A stretch of DNA of 64,000 nt from an uncultured Aequorivita sp. (GCA_937125455.1 CAKZLK010000038.1:1-64000), one strand, 5' to 3'. Numbered from the stretch's first letter, positions 41,749 to 51,010 are shown. The notes: generated from the letters alone by a model not told the origin. Numbers and translations: made by a program.

Positions 41749-42474
41749 TTACTCTAAAACCTTCGCAGTAATATAAATATTATTCAAAGGCCAATCGCCG
41801 TCGTCGGCTTCCACTTTTGAGATTTTTTCAACAACGTCCATTCCTTTTGTAACTTTTCCGAAGATGGTGTATTTCCCATTTAAATGTGTTGTTGAGGATT
41901 TTGGGCCGAGGAAGATAAAAAACTCATATGGCGCAGTTCTGTTATCTGGGTTTTCACGATATTCCTTTGCTCCGGAAACCGTTCCGTATTCGTGCACACG
42001 ACCCGGAATTATTTCGGCAGGAAGTAAATATTCCTTTCCCAAAGCAGCACGTTTCTTTTGCGTTGAAACCAAATCGCTATTGCCAGCCTGAATTATAAAA
42101 TTTGGAACCACTCGATGGAAAAATGTTTCATCAAAATAATGCTGCTTCACTAAATAGATGAAATTGGCGCGGTGAAGCGGAGTGTCTTTATAAAGTTCTA
42201 TTTCAATATCTCCAAAGCGGGTGCTTATCAAAACTTTGGTTTCAAGATTTTTTTTGCCGTATTCGGTTAAAAAAGCAACCAAATTTTCATTGGTAATTTC
42301 GGGATAATCGGCCGTGTCTTTCTTATCGGTTTCAACTGCTTCTTCTTTTTTGGTTTCAGTTTTAATTTCTACTAAAGTTTTAGAATCTGATTCGGTTTCG
42401 GAAGCCTTTTTCTTATCTTCACAGCTACCAAAGAAAAGAACAATTCCAAAGCAATAAATAAATAATTTTTTCAT
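41749..42474 (-). CDS. lipoprotein peptidylprolyl isomerase, cyclophilin type
   Basis: A 241-residue lipoprotein: signal peptide MKKLFIYCFGIVLFFGSC with Cys18, a charged linker (about 20-75), then a cyclophilin domain (about 85-240). Active-site features include FFHRVVPNFIIQAGN (the FHR...QGG region), TAPYEFFIFLGPKSSTTHLNGKYTIFGKV (split here: STTHLNGKYTIFGKV). It speeds folding of proteins in the periplasm or on the surface. The ATG at 42474 is chosen over one at 42519, which would add a non-signal extension. The next gene starts 2 bp away, divergently. Confidence 0.88.
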   Translation of the reverse strand: MKKLFIYCFGIVLFFGSCEDKKKASETESDSKTLVEIKTETKKEEAVETDKKDTADYPEITNENLVAFLTEYGKKNLETKVLISTRFGDIEIELYKDTPLHRANFIYLVKQHYFDETFFHRVVPNFIIQAGNSDLVSTQKKRAALGKEYLLPAEIIPGRVHEYGTVSGAKEYRENPDNRTAPYEFFIFLGPKSSTTHLNGKYTIFGKVTKGMDVVEKISKVEADDGDWPLNNIYITAKVLE

Positions 42475-42476
42475 AA

Positions 42477-43118
42477 ATGGATTTTCGCGATTTTGAAAAA
42501 CGGATTGTAAAAGTAACAAAAATGGAACTTCCGGGCGAAGCAGTTCAATTTAAAATGGCGCCAATGGAACGTTTGGAGGAATTAAAAAGAAATGCTATTG
42601 CAAAAGATACTGCAAAACGGGCCGGTGTAATGTCGCTATTTTATCCTTCGGAAAATTTTGAAACAAAGCTAATTTTGATTCTTAGGAAAACATACAAAGG
42701 TGTTCATTCGGCACAAGTTGGTTTTCCCGGCGGAAAATTGGAAGTAGAAGATGATTCAATTCAAGATGCTGCCCTTCGGGAAACGGAAGAAGAGGTTGGT
42801 GTTTTGCGTGAAACTATTTCGGTTTTAAAAAAGCTTACTGAAGTTTATATTCCGCCGAGTAATTTTTTTGTACAACCATTCTTAGGAATAACCACGGAAG
42901 CACCAAAATTTGTTCCTCAGGAAGAAGAAGTAGAGGCACTAATAGAAGTTGCATTGCAGGATTTTATGAATGATTCAAATATTGTTAGGCAAACGCTTTC
43001 CACATCATACGCCACGAGCATTGAAGTACCAGCTTTCAACCTGAACGGGCACATAGTTTGGGGTGCTACTGCAATGATGCTCAACGAAGTGCGTGAATTG
43101 CTTAAAATGGTACTGTAA
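42477..43118 (+). CDS. CoA pyrophosphatase-type NUDIX hydrolase
   Basis: A 213-residue NUDIX enzyme. The segment HSAQVGFPGGKLEVEDD and the following ALRETEEEVGV carry the Nudix glutamates (residues about 79-109), and the preceding KTYKGVHSAQVGFPGG matches the UPF0035 motif of CoA-cleaving members. It splits coenzyme A or related pyrophosphates. The ATG at 42477 is 2 bp from the divergent cyclophilin start, so the two promoters would have to overlap the opposing coding sequences. The start may be further in; MELPGEAVQF at residue 16 is an alternative. Confidence 0.87.
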   Translation: MDFRDFEKRIVKVTKMELPGEAVQFKMAPMERLEELKRNAIAKDTAKRAGVMSLFYPSENFETKLILILRKTYKGVHSAQVGFPGGKLEVEDDSIQDAALRETEEEVGVLRETISVLKKLTEVYIPPSNFFVQPFLGITTEAPKFVPQEEEVEALIEVALQDFMNDSNIVRQTLSTSYATSIEVPAFNLNGHIVWGATAMMLNEVRELLKMVL

Positions 43119-43197
43119 TGGCTTATTTTAGTATATTTGTCAAGAATGAATAATGATTAATGAAAACCAATACTGCCTAAGGCAACTGGTTACTGCA

Positions 43198-43225
43198 ACT
43201 GAATACTGACCACTGAATACTGACC
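43198..43225 (+). repeat. two tandem 14-bp repeats upstream of the acyltransferase
   Basis: ACTGAATACTGACC occurs twice in direct succession (43198-43211 and 43212-43225), preceded by the related GGTTACTGCAACTGA and followed by GCTGAAA; the ATG is at 43233. Like the heptamer array at 53971-54040, the repeat ends a few bases before a start codon. Confidence 0.75.
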
Positions 43226-43232
43226 GCTGAAA

Positions 43233-44036
43233 ATGAGTCTCTTCAAGAAAAACCCTTTCGGACATATAATTTTTTTAAAACTCTGGTTAATACGAATAGC
43301 AGGGCTTTTAACCCATAGACGCTTTAAGGGTTTTAACGATTTGCAAATTCATGGGAGTGAGATTTTAAAATCACTTCCCGAAAAAAATGTACTTTTTGTA
43401 AGTAATCACCAAACATATTTTGCAGATGTTGCTGCAATGCTCCATGTTTTTAACGCCAGTCTGAGCGGGAGGGATGACAGTATAAAAAATGTTGGTTATT
43501 TATGGCGGCCCAAGCTCAATATCTATTTTGTGGCAGCAAAGGAAACCATGAAAGCCGGTTTACTGCCTAAAATTCTTGCCTACGCTGGCTCCATAAGTAT
43601 TGAGCGTACTTGGCGTGAAAAAGGTAAAGAGGTGAATAAACAGGTAAAGATGAGCGATGTGAGTAACATCACCAAAGCTTTGGATGATGGTTGGGTAATT
43701 ACTTTTCCACAGGGGACCACCAAGCCCTGGAGACCCATTCGAAGAGGAACGGCACACATAATTAAAAAGAACAAACCAGTTGTTGTTCCTATTGTTATTG
43801 ATGGATTTAGAAGATCTTTTGATAAAAAGGGAATACGTATAAAAAAGCGTGGTATTCTTCAATCTATGGAAATAAAACCACCATTGGATATTGATTATGA
43901 AAATGACACCATGGATGAAATTGTTGAAAAGTTGGAATATGCAATTGAGCAACATCCTTCTTTTCTAAAGGTAATTCCCACTTCGGCAATTCAAAGTGAA
44001 GAAGAACTGAACAAAGAACGGCAATGGCGTTATTAA
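43233..44036 (+). CDS. lysophospholipid acyltransferase (1-acyl-glycerol-3-phosphate acyltransferase type)
   Basis: A 267-residue PlsC-family enzyme. Hydrophobic segment about 10-27. The catalytic His/Asp motif appears as NHQTYFAD (His59, Asp65), one residue longer than the usual HX4D spacing; the glycerophosphate region is FPQGTTKPWRP and the third block is PVVVPIVIDGFRR. It transfers an acyl chain to lysophosphatidate or another lyso-lipid on the inner membrane. A direct repeat lies just upstream. The HX5D spacing may be family-specific and does not by itself indicate loss of function. Confidence 0.87.
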   Translation: MSLFKKNPFGHIIFLKLWLIRIAGLLTHRRFKGFNDLQIHGSEILKSLPEKNVLFVSNHQTYFADVAAMLHVFNASLSGRDDSIKNVGYLWRPKLNIYFVAAKETMKAGLLPKILAYAGSISIERTWREKGKEVNKQVKMSDVSNITKALDDGWVITFPQGTTKPWRPIRRGTAHIIKKNKPVVVPIVIDGFRRSFDKKGIRIKKRGILQSMEIKPPLDIDYENDTMDEIVEKLEYAIEQHPSFLKVIPTSAIQSEEELNKERQWRY

Positions 44037-44100
44037 AATGTTTTCAGAATTAATAACAGCAGAGCTTAAGCTATAAGTCGCGAAAGTAAATACTACTTTT

Positions 44101-44745
44101 CTAGACTTCTATCTTCTCCAACTCCTTATAGTTATTGCTAAGCCTTCGCAATAAAATTCCATATACAAGCCTGTAAAAAAGCATAATAAAACCAATCATA
44201 ACGATTCCAAAAAGGATTTGAATGGCGAAGAATATTTTCATAAAACGTTCCTGGGAAATGTTTGCGATGCCATAATCTTCTGCCATAAACCTAAAGACAA
44301 TATCTTGGTTTAAATAATAATAAAAATTGATTCCTATTATCAACAAAACTGAGGCTGATATGTTATAAATCACAAAATACTTGACGGTTTTTCGTGTAAG
44401 TAAAATATTTCGCATCAATTGTTTAATGGAATCAGTAGATGAAATTTTCCGATAGTTTCTGTAAAAAAGAAAAATAAAAAATCCAAAAACTACATAGTTT
44501 ATCAAATTAACTGCTATCAGAATATTGTGCAAACCAATGTCATCACTAAATTTGGTGCTCGATTCTGGTACACATAACGAAAGCCCTGTCCAAAAAATAA
44601 TTTCGACAATACTTATAAAAAAGATCCACTTCACGATGGAAGAAGATTTTTTCAACAGCATTTTATAGATGTCGCTATAAGACAAATGGGGTAGCTCTTG
44701 CTCCTGTGCTTGCCATTGTTTTTTTAATAATTCCAGTTCATCCAT
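44101..44745 (-). CDS. membrane protein, probable partner of the sigma factor
   Basis: A 214-residue protein with a short charged N-terminus (MDELELLKKQWQAQEQELPH) and about four membrane helices (about 38-58, 76-96, 120-142, 166-190). It is encoded 6 bp after the sigma factor gene (minus strand), the same arrangement as the pair at 302-1445, though the membrane proteins themselves do not look homologous by eye. Probably an anti-sigma factor or a sensor; the cytoplasmic N-terminus would bind the sigma factor. Confidence 0.6.
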   Translation of the reverse strand: MDELELLKKQWQAQEQELPHLSYSDIYKMLLKKSSSIVKWIFFISIVEIIFWTGLSLCVPESSTKFSDDIGLHNILIAVNLINYVVFGFFIFLFYRNYRKISSTDSIKQLMRNILLTRKTVKYFVIYNISASVLLIIGINFYYYLNQDIVFRFMAEDYGIANISQERFMKIFFAIQILFGIVMIGFIMLFYRLVYGILLRRLSNNYKELEKIEV

Positions 44746-44751
44746 AGTGGG

Positions 44752-45246
44752 TTACGGATTTAAAATAGTTCGTAATTTTTCCTTTATCCTGTTCATTTTT
44801 ACGCGTGCGTTTACTTCAGTAATACCTAAAGTTTCAGAAATCTCTTTATAGTTTTTGTCTTCCAAATACAGAAAAACAAGTGCTTTGTCAATATCATTTA
44901 AATCTTTTACGGCAGTGTACATCAATTTCAGCTGTTGCTCAGTTGTATCATCATAAGGTTCTGAAGAAATCTTAAAACTAACCCCTTCAAAATCTTGAGT
45001 CTTTATACTGCGTTTTGATTTTCTATAAAGTGTTATTGCTGTATTCAGAGCCACTCGGTACATCCATGTGCTAAACTTGGAATCACCCCTAAATTTAGGG
45101 TATGCACGCCAAAGCTGAATGGTTATTTCCTGAAACAGATCGTTGTGAGCGTCACTGTCATTAGTGTATAACCTACAGATTTTGTGTACAATGTTTTGGT
45201 TCTCCTCCAGTTGGGTAACAAAACTATGTTCAAGTTCTTTGTTCAA
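44752..45246 (-). CDS. ECF-type RNA polymerase sigma factor
   Basis: A 164-residue sigma-70 family protein. Region 2 shows NDLFQEITIQLWRAYPKFRG and FSTWMYRVALNTAI; region 4 shows YLEDKNYKEISETLGITEVN. Closely related to the sigma factor at 302-811 in layout. It is followed by a membrane protein (44101-44745), which may be its regulator. It diverges from the NADH dehydrogenase gene with a 114-bp gap. Confidence 0.92.
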   Translation of the reverse strand: MNKELEHSFVTQLEENQNIVHKICRLYTNDSDAHNDLFQEITIQLWRAYPKFRGDSKFSTWMYRVALNTAITLYRKSKRSIKTQDFEGVSFKISSEPYDDTTEQQLKLMYTAVKDLNDIDKALVFLYLEDKNYKEISETLGITEVNARVKMNRIKEKLRTILNP

Positions 45247-45360
45247 TGGTTCTGTGTTGTCTTTCTAATTAGTGTTCTTAGAAATTGCTTTGTTACAAAA
45301 ATCTTAAAAAATAAGATAACTCGATGAACAAATTGTATTTTTATAACTTGTAAAAAAAAG

Positions 45361-46635
45361 ATGAATATTCCCGAAAACAGTGTGCCGCGAATTGTTATAA
45401 TAGGTGGCGGATTTGCTGGTATTTCCTTCATAAAGAAGCTTCAAAAAGAGAAAGTACAGATTGTTCTTTTTGACAGGCATAATTACCACACTTTTCAACC
45501 ATTATTATATCAAGTTTCCACTGCTGGCTTGGAACCGGATTCCATTGCATATCCACTTCGAAAGATTTTTCGAAAGAATATGGATTTCCATTTCAGAATG
45601 GCTGAGGTTGAAAATGTCAATCCTGATAACAATACCATTTCAACCTCCATCGGAAGTTTGAAATATGATTATTTGATAATTGCTACGGGTACAAGAACCA
45701 ATTTCTTTGGAAATGAGAGCATTGCAGAGAATAGCATGCCGATGAAGACCGTGCCACAGGCACTGAACATACGAAGTTTGATGCTTCAAAATATTGAAAT
45801 GGCGGATATTACTGTTGACGGAGCGGAAAGAAAGCGGTTGCTCAATTTTGTTATTGCTGGTGCTGGGCCTACAGGAGTGGAGCTAGCCGGAGCTTTGGCA
45901 GAATTTAGAAAAGGTATTCTTGAAAATGATTATCCCGAACTCGATGAAGAAGAAATGAACGTCCACCTAATTGAGGGGTTGGACAGAGTATTGCCTCCAA
46001 TGAGCGAAACGGTTTCTAAAAAAGCTCAGAAATTCCTTGAAAATCTAGGCGTTCAAGTTCATCTTGAGACATTTATAAGTGATTATGACGGAAAAACGGT
46101 TACTACCAAAGACGGTAAAAAGTTTGAAACCGCTACATTCATTTGGGCTGCTGGCGTCACTGGTGCGCCCATAAAAGGCATAAGTGGTGATGCGTTGGTA
46201 GAAAAAGCCAATCGTTACAAGGTTGATGAATTCAACAAAGTTAAGGGCTTTGAAAATATATACGCTTTGGGAGACATTGCGCTTATGGAAAATGAGGAAT
46301 ACCCTAAAGGGCACCCACAAGTAGCGCAACCAGCAATTCAGCAGGGAAAACACTTGGGGAAAAATTTTAGAAAAATGTTAAAAGGTGCTCCCATGGAACC
46401 TTTTAAATATTTTGATAAAGGTACTATGGCTACCGTTGGTAGAAACAAAGCCGTGGTTGATATTGGTAAATTGCACTTTGGCGGGGCAATCGCTTGGTTT
46501 TTATGGATGTTTGTCCACCTTTGGTTCTTGGTAGGTTTTAGAAACAGAGTTGTAACTTTTTTCAATTGGACGTATAGTTATATAAACTATGATCGCGCTG
46601 CACGATTGATTATTCGTCCATTTAAAAAAAGTTAA
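45361..46635 (+). CDS. ndh: type II NADH dehydrogenase
   Basis: A 424-residue FAD-dependent membrane-bound NADH:quinone oxidoreductase. The FAD loop is VIIGGGFAGISFIKKL (about residues 12-27), the NADH loop is IAGAGPTGVELAGALAEF (about 164-181), and the quinone/FAD region is YALGDIALMENE and AQPAIQQGKHLGKNF. A C-terminal hydrophobic helix (AIAWFLWMFVHLWFLVGF) anchors it to the inner membrane. It does not pump protons. It is transcribed alone and is divergent from the sigma factor gene. Confidence 0.93.
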   Translation: MNIPENSVPRIVIIGGGFAGISFIKKLQKEKVQIVLFDRHNYHTFQPLLYQVSTAGLEPDSIAYPLRKIFRKNMDFHFRMAEVENVNPDNNTISTSIGSLKYDYLIIATGTRTNFFGNESIAENSMPMKTVPQALNIRSLMLQNIEMADITVDGAERKRLLNFVIAGAGPTGVELAGALAEFRKGILENDYPELDEEEMNVHLIEGLDRVLPPMSETVSKKAQKFLENLGVQVHLETFISDYDGKTVTTKDGKKFETATFIWAAGVTGAPIKGISGDALVEKANRYKVDEFNKVKGFENIYALGDIALMENEEYPKGHPQVAQPAIQQGKHLGKNFRKMLKGAPMEPFKYFDKGTMATVGRNKAVVDIGKLHFGGAIAWFLWMFVHLWFLVGFRNRVVTFFNWTYSYINYDRAARLIIRPFKKS

Positions 46636-46692
46636 AAGTTAATTGTTATTAGTTATTAAGATTTTTTTTAAAATTAACCTGCAACCTACAAT

Positions 46693-47049
46693 TTATTGAA
46701 CCTTTACTGGAATTGGCCCTCCATTTGAAACCCAACCCCCACCAATTTCATCAAGATTTACATCCAGTTCGTCTGTGGTTTCAATTTTTTTGATATTCAC
46801 CTTCACTTCGTCATAAGTATCAACACTTTTTAGGTTTACATTCAATTCATCATAAGTATTGATGTCCACCAAACGAACATCCATAACCTCGTTCATCGGT
46901 ACGAGTTTATATCCAACGGGTACTTCTGAAATTTTTTCTGTTTCATTTGCATATGCAGAAGGAATAAATTCAAAATCCTTTATTATGTTTATGGTTAAAC
47001 AAATTGCAATAATGGTTAAGATTATTTTGGTGTATTTGTCTGTTTTCAT
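46693..47049 (-). CDS. exported protein with a threefold internal repeat, unknown function
   Basis: A 118-residue protein. N-terminal hydrophobic helix about 7-25, followed by FIPSAYAN, a probable signal-peptide cleavage site. The core has three near-repeats of about 15 residues: DINTYDELNVNLKS, SVDTYDEVKVNIKK and IETTDELDVNLDE. The C-terminus is glycine-rich (EIGGGWVSNGGPIPV). The repeats predict alternating beta strands. I do not recognise the family. It is isolated from its neighbours by gaps. Confidence 0.55.
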   Translation of the reverse strand: MKTDKYTKIILTIIAICLTINIIKDFEFIPSAYANETEKISEVPVGYKLVPMNEVMDVRLVDINTYDELNVNLKSVDTYDEVKVNIKKIETTDELDVNLDEIGGGWVSNGGPIPVKVQ

Positions 47050-47103
47050 GGTATAAAATTTTTAAATTTATTAATAGCTGAGTTTAGATTTTTTATCGGT
47101 GCA

Positions 47104-47700
47104 TTAACAGTTTTTGTATTTATCATTAAGTCCAACGCCTTGTTTTATCATTTCCATACATTTTTCGAGTCGATTTTGTTCGGTAGCTTCACGTTTTGCT
47201 TCACCAATGTACTCTGCATATTCACGTTGTCTTCCTGGCGTTAAGCCGTTAAATTTTTTCTGCAATTCTTTGTCTTTTGCAAGGGCATTTTTGAGAATTT
47301 TTGGAATCGCGACTTCTTTTTTTGGTACTTTTTTTAATTCTTTACCAGCAGCGGCATTTGCAATGGCTTCTTTAATATACTCCAAAACAAGATTGGAATC
47401 AATTTCATCTTCTTCCTCAAATCGCCATTGGCGCAATGCTTTTGTTACCCCTTCTTGTGCATTTATTAGTTTTTTGTGTCTGTCTTTCAAAAATACCCCT
47501 TGATGGAACCAAAGTGCCATATGGTTTTTGAAATCTGCCATTGCTGCAACCATTTTACCGTCTAATGTGTAGGTGGGTTTGCCCCATTTAACTTCTTCTT
47601 TTAGTTCTGTTTTTTGAAAAACAGCGCGAAGCTGTTGTAGTTTTTCTTTCCACTTGGTTTGCTCAGCAATAAAAGCATCTACTTTTTCTGAATCGGTCAT
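47104..47700 (-). CDS. DUF1801/YdeI-OmpD-associated family protein
   Basis: A 198-residue two-domain protein. Residues 1-110 fit DUF1801 (FIAEQTKWKEKLQQLRAVFQ, EEVKWGKPTYTLDGKMVAAM, HMALWFHQGVFLKD). Residues 130-195 hold the YdeI/OmpD-associated region (IPKILKNALAKDKELQKKFN, TPGRQREYAEYIGEAKREAT), found in a bacteriocin-protection protein family. Cytoplasmic, function unclear. The ATG at 47700 (MTDSEKVDAF) is chosen over one at 47736. Confidence 0.85.
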   Translation of the reverse strand: MTDSEKVDAFIAEQTKWKEKLQQLRAVFQKTELKEEVKWGKPTYTLDGKMVAAMADFKNHMALWFHQGVFLKDRHKKLINAQEGVTKALRQWRFEEEDEIDSNLVLEYIKEAIANAAAGKELKKVPKKEVAIPKILKNALAKDKELQKKFNGLTPGRQREYAEYIGEAKREATEQNRLEKCMEMIKQGVGLNDKYKNC

Positions 47701-47885
47701 GCTATTCGTTTTCTTCCGAAGATACAATTTTTCCATTTTTTACTTCAGGAAAAAATAATATTGAATTTTCATCAAGACCGATATAATTTGATGCTTTAGA
47801 AAATATTTACTGAAAAGCAAAATATATTTATTGTTTATCAATAAATAATTATCTATATTCGTTTTATATTTCTAAATTAACTAAT

Positions 47886-48410
47886 ATGAAAACAAATGTT
47901 ATAATGAAAATAATGAATATTATATTCTGGATAGTATTCATTGGTTTATGTATTAAAACTGGAGCTTTGCTCGTGTCTTTTTTTATGTGTCTATTCGTTA
48001 ATCCAGAAGCTTCCGAAGTCCTTTATCTAGGAGCCCATTTTTTTGATTTAGAGCCAATTTATTTAAACCATTATATAGGCATTCTCAGTTTTTTAGTAGT
48101 ATTGACTGGTATGAAAGCTTATATAGCCTATCTCGCGGTCAAGCTTTTTATGAAATTCGATTTGAAAAATCCATTCAACACAAATGTTGCAGATTTGATT
48201 TCTAAAATCAGCCATTTCGCATTAAGTATTAGCATTGTTGCTTTAATTGCCAATCAATATACCGAGCGTATTGTAAAAAAAGTAGCAGAAATGTCTCAAA
48301 TTGATTGGGGAGCGCAGGAATTCATGTTTTTTGCGGGTATTATTTATATTCTGGCTTTGGTTTTCAAAAGAGGAGTAGAGATACAAAGCGAGAACGAACT
48401 AACAATCTAA
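47886..48410 (+). CDS. DUF2975 domain-containing membrane protein
   Basis: A 174-residue protein with four predicted helices (about 12-34, 58-80, 109-128, 143-160), matching DUF2975 (FIGLCIKTGALLVSFF, AHFFDLEPIYL, LISKISHFALSISIVALIAN). It is immediately followed, after 2 bp, by a small XRE-type HTH protein, an arrangement conserved in many bacteria and regarded as a functional pair. An alternative start is the ATG six codons in (47904). Confidence 0.85.
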   Translation: MKTNVIMKIMNIIFWIVFIGLCIKTGALLVSFFMCLFVNPEASEVLYLGAHFFDLEPIYLNHYIGILSFLVVLTGMKAYIAYLAVKLFMKFDLKNPFNTNVADLISKISHFALSISIVALIANQYTERIVKKVAEMSQIDWGAQEFMFFAGIIYILALVFKRGVEIQSENELTI

Positions 48411-48412
48411 TT

Positions 48413-48616
48413 ATGCCAATAGTTGTAAACTTAGACGTAATGATGGCAAAACGGAAAATGTCATTAAATGAGCTTTCGGAAAAAGTGGGATTAACGCTTT
48501 CCAACCTTTCCATTTTAAAAACTGGAAAAGCAAAAGCAGTTCGCTTTAGCACACTGGAAGCCATTTGCGAAGTATTGGAGTGTCAGCCCGGAGATATTCT
48601 GGAATATGTTGAGTGA
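48413..48616 (+). CDS. Cro/C1-type (XRE family) HTH regulator
   Basis: A 67-residue regulator with a single helix-turn-helix: LDVMMAKRKMSLNELSEKVG, LTLSNLSILKTGKAKA, TLEAICEVLECQPGDIL. It has the YozG type layout, small and paired with DUF2975. The ATG at 48413 is 2 bp after the DUF2975 stop; a longer upstream reading frame overlaps that gene and is not needed. Probably autoregulates the pair. Confidence 0.9.
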   Translation: MPIVVNLDVMMAKRKMSLNELSEKVGLTLSNLSILKTGKAKAVRFSTLEAICEVLECQPGDILEYVE

Positions 48617-48749
48617 GTTATGGGTGTAAATTCTATTAAAAAATGAAATATTACAATTGGGTAATCCATTTTTACAATTCAGTTTCTTTTTTTCTGAAAA
48701 GATGGACCAATATTTAAACTTTGAACTGAAAATAAAAACCAACCAATCC

Positions 48750-50903
48750 ATGAAAATTTCAGTCATTACTTTTTTTACTCTTTTTTCTCCTTTCATCATT
48801 TTTGGTCAAAACATAATAGAAGGTATAGTTACAGATAATAGCGGAACGCCTATTATTGGCGCGAATGTATATATAGAAGGCTCTTATGACGGAGCTTCTT
48901 CTGACGACAATGGAAAATTTTCCTTTGAAACTTCTGAAACAGGTACTCAAACCTTAACTATTTCCTATGTTTCCTTCGAAGCTTTTAAACTGACCGATGA
49001 CGTTTCGAAAATGAAAAACCTAAAAATTGTTCTTCGAGACGATGTTAATTCTCTGGAAACTGTAACTATTTCTGCAGGCTCATTTTCTGCGGGTGACAAT
49101 AGCAAGATTTCAGTTTTAAAACCTTTGGATATTGTGACAACCGCAAGCGCATTGGGCGATTTTGTTGGTGCGCTGCAAACACTACCTGGAACCACTACTG
49201 TTGCCGAGGATGGTCGTCTTTTTGTTCGTGGTGGTGATGCTGGTGAAACCCAAATTTTTATTGACGGCATTCGTGTTTTCACCCCCTATAGTCCAACAAC
49301 CGATAACATTCCTACTCGAGGAAGATACAGTCCGTTTCTTTTTGACGGAATTACTTTTTCAACTGGAGGGTATTCAGCAGAATATGGGCAAGCGCTTTCC
49401 TCTGTTTTACTGTTGAATACAATTGATGAACCCACACAGGAAAAGACCGATATTGCGATTATGAGCGTTGGTGGCGGCTTAGGGCATACTGAAAAGTGGG
49501 AAAAAAGTTCGTTGAGTTTAAATGCTTCTTATATAAACCTTGCGCCATACATTGCAATCCTTCCCGATAGAAATGATTGGCAAAAGCCTTTTGAAACAGC
49601 TTCGGGTGAAGCGGTTTTCCGACAGAAAATTGGGGATGGGCTGTTGAAAGTTTATGGAGCTTTTGATACTTCCAACTTTGCACTTACGCAGGAGGATGTT
49701 AACCAGCCCGAAGGAGTTCGTTTTAAATTGAACAATCAAAATTTTTATACCAACGCAAGTTTTAGTGAAATGCTAAAAAACGATTGGACCATTTTTGCAG
49801 GTGGAAGTTATACTTACGGAAACACAAAAGTAGGTATTGATGAATCGGATATTAAAGATGTGGAAAATTCAGCACATTTTAAGTTGAAGTTGAAAAAACG
49901 TTTCAGCAACCGATTTAAACTGAATTTTGGTGCAGAACAATTCGTGACTGATTTTAATGAAAATTATGACGAACCCAATTTTGCGGCGAAGCTTGGTTTC
50001 AATAATAATATTTCAGCAGCCTTTACTGAAGCTGATATCATCTTTTCTAGAAAGCTTGCTTTAAAGTTGGGTGTTCGTGGAGAATACAGCGAGATGTTTA
50101 AAGAGTTTACGGTTTCGCCCAGAGCTTCTTTTGCCTATAAAACTGGGAAGAACAGTCAGCTTTCTTTGGCTTACGGCGATTTCTTTCAACAACCGGAAAA
50201 TGAAGTGTTGAAATTCACGAATGATTTGGAAGCACAGCACACACAACATTATATAATGAACTATCAATATTCCGCTAATAACCGAATTTTTCGTGCTGAA
50301 GTTTATAGAAAACAATACAGCAATTTAGTGACTTATAATGAAGCAATGCCCGATGTGAATAGCATATTTGATAATAGCGGTGATGGGTATGCGCAAGGAT
50401 TGGATATATTTTGGCGCGATAATGAAACCCTTAAGAATATAGATTATTGGGTAAGTTATTCCTATTTGGATACGGAGCGGAAATATAAAAATTTTCCGAT
50501 TGAAGCTACCCCGAGTTTTGCTAACACTCACAATCTTTCGGTTGTGGCAAAATACTGGATAAACGATTGGAAAAGCCAGATTGGCTTCAGCTATCAATAC
50601 GGAAGTGGAAGAACGTATACAGATTTAAATGAACCAGGGTTTCTTCAGAAAAAAACAAAAGGATATAACAGTGTGAGTTTAAATTGGGCGTACTTACTAT
50701 CACAACAAAAGATTCTCTATTTTTCAATAAACAATGCTTTCGCCTTTAAAAATGTGAATGGATATCAATATGCAAATACACCAGATTCTAATGGAAATTT
50801 TGCAAGGAGAGAATTAAGACCAGCAGCTGATCAGTTCTTTTTTGTTGGATTCTTTTGGACCATTAGCGATGATAAAAAGGATAACCAACTTGATAATTTA
50901 TAA
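48750..50903 (+). CDS. TonB-dependent outer-membrane receptor with carboxypeptidase-regulatory-like N-domain
   Basis: A 717-residue outer-membrane transporter. Signal peptide about 1-20 (ISVITFFTLFSPFIIFGQ), then a CarboxypepD_reg-like domain (about 22-110: IEGIVTDNSGTPIIGANVYI), the plug (about 120-220: LKPLDIVTTASALGDFVGAL, GRLFVRGGDAGETQIFIDG), and a 22-strand barrel (about 230-717), ending in FFVGFFWTIS and a short tail. It takes up an unidentified substrate using TonB energy. No SusD gene is adjacent, so it may not act on polysaccharides. The ATG at 48750 is preferred since it starts the signal peptide. Confidence 0.9.
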   Translation: MKISVITFFTLFSPFIIFGQNIIEGIVTDNSGTPIIGANVYIEGSYDGASSDDNGKFSFETSETGTQTLTISYVSFEAFKLTDDVSKMKNLKIVLRDDVNSLETVTISAGSFSAGDNSKISVLKPLDIVTTASALGDFVGALQTLPGTTTVAEDGRLFVRGGDAGETQIFIDGIRVFTPYSPTTDNIPTRGRYSPFLFDGITFSTGGYSAEYGQALSSVLLLNTIDEPTQEKTDIAIMSVGGGLGHTEKWEKSSLSLNASYINLAPYIAILPDRNDWQKPFETASGEAVFRQKIGDGLLKVYGAFDTSNFALTQEDVNQPEGVRFKLNNQNFYTNASFSEMLKNDWTIFAGGSYTYGNTKVGIDESDIKDVENSAHFKLKLKKRFSNRFKLNFGAEQFVTDFNENYDEPNFAAKLGFNNNISAAFTEADIIFSRKLALKLGVRGEYSEMFKEFTVSPRASFAYKTGKNSQLSLAYGDFFQQPENEVLKFTNDLEAQHTQHYIMNYQYSANNRIFRAEVYRKQYSNLVTYNEAMPDVNSIFDNSGDGYAQGLDIFWRDNETLKNIDYWVSYSYLDTERKYKNFPIEATPSFANTHNLSVVAKYWINDWKSQIGFSYQYGSGRTYTDLNEPGFLQKKTKGYNSVSLNWAYLLSQQKILYFSINNAFAFKNVNGYQYANTPDSNGNFARRELRPAADQFFFVGFFWTISDDKKDNQLDNL

Positions 50904-51010
50904 TAATTACAGTTCAGTCATTAAATTCAACAATTGGGTATTTCCTATTTTTGAGAAGGCTGATTTTTAAGGAAATTTGAATTCATTAATAACCAATTAA
51001 AAAAACTACC

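Noticed and set aside
43198-43225. Two 14-bp repeats as a CRISPR or attachment site
   Set aside because: Adjacent without spacers and only two units; a leader repeat is the simpler reading.
48305-48616. A longer start for the XRE regulator at 48305
   Set aside because: It overlaps the DUF2975 gene in another frame and adds residues with no domain character; the ATG at 48413 directly follows the DUF2975 stop.
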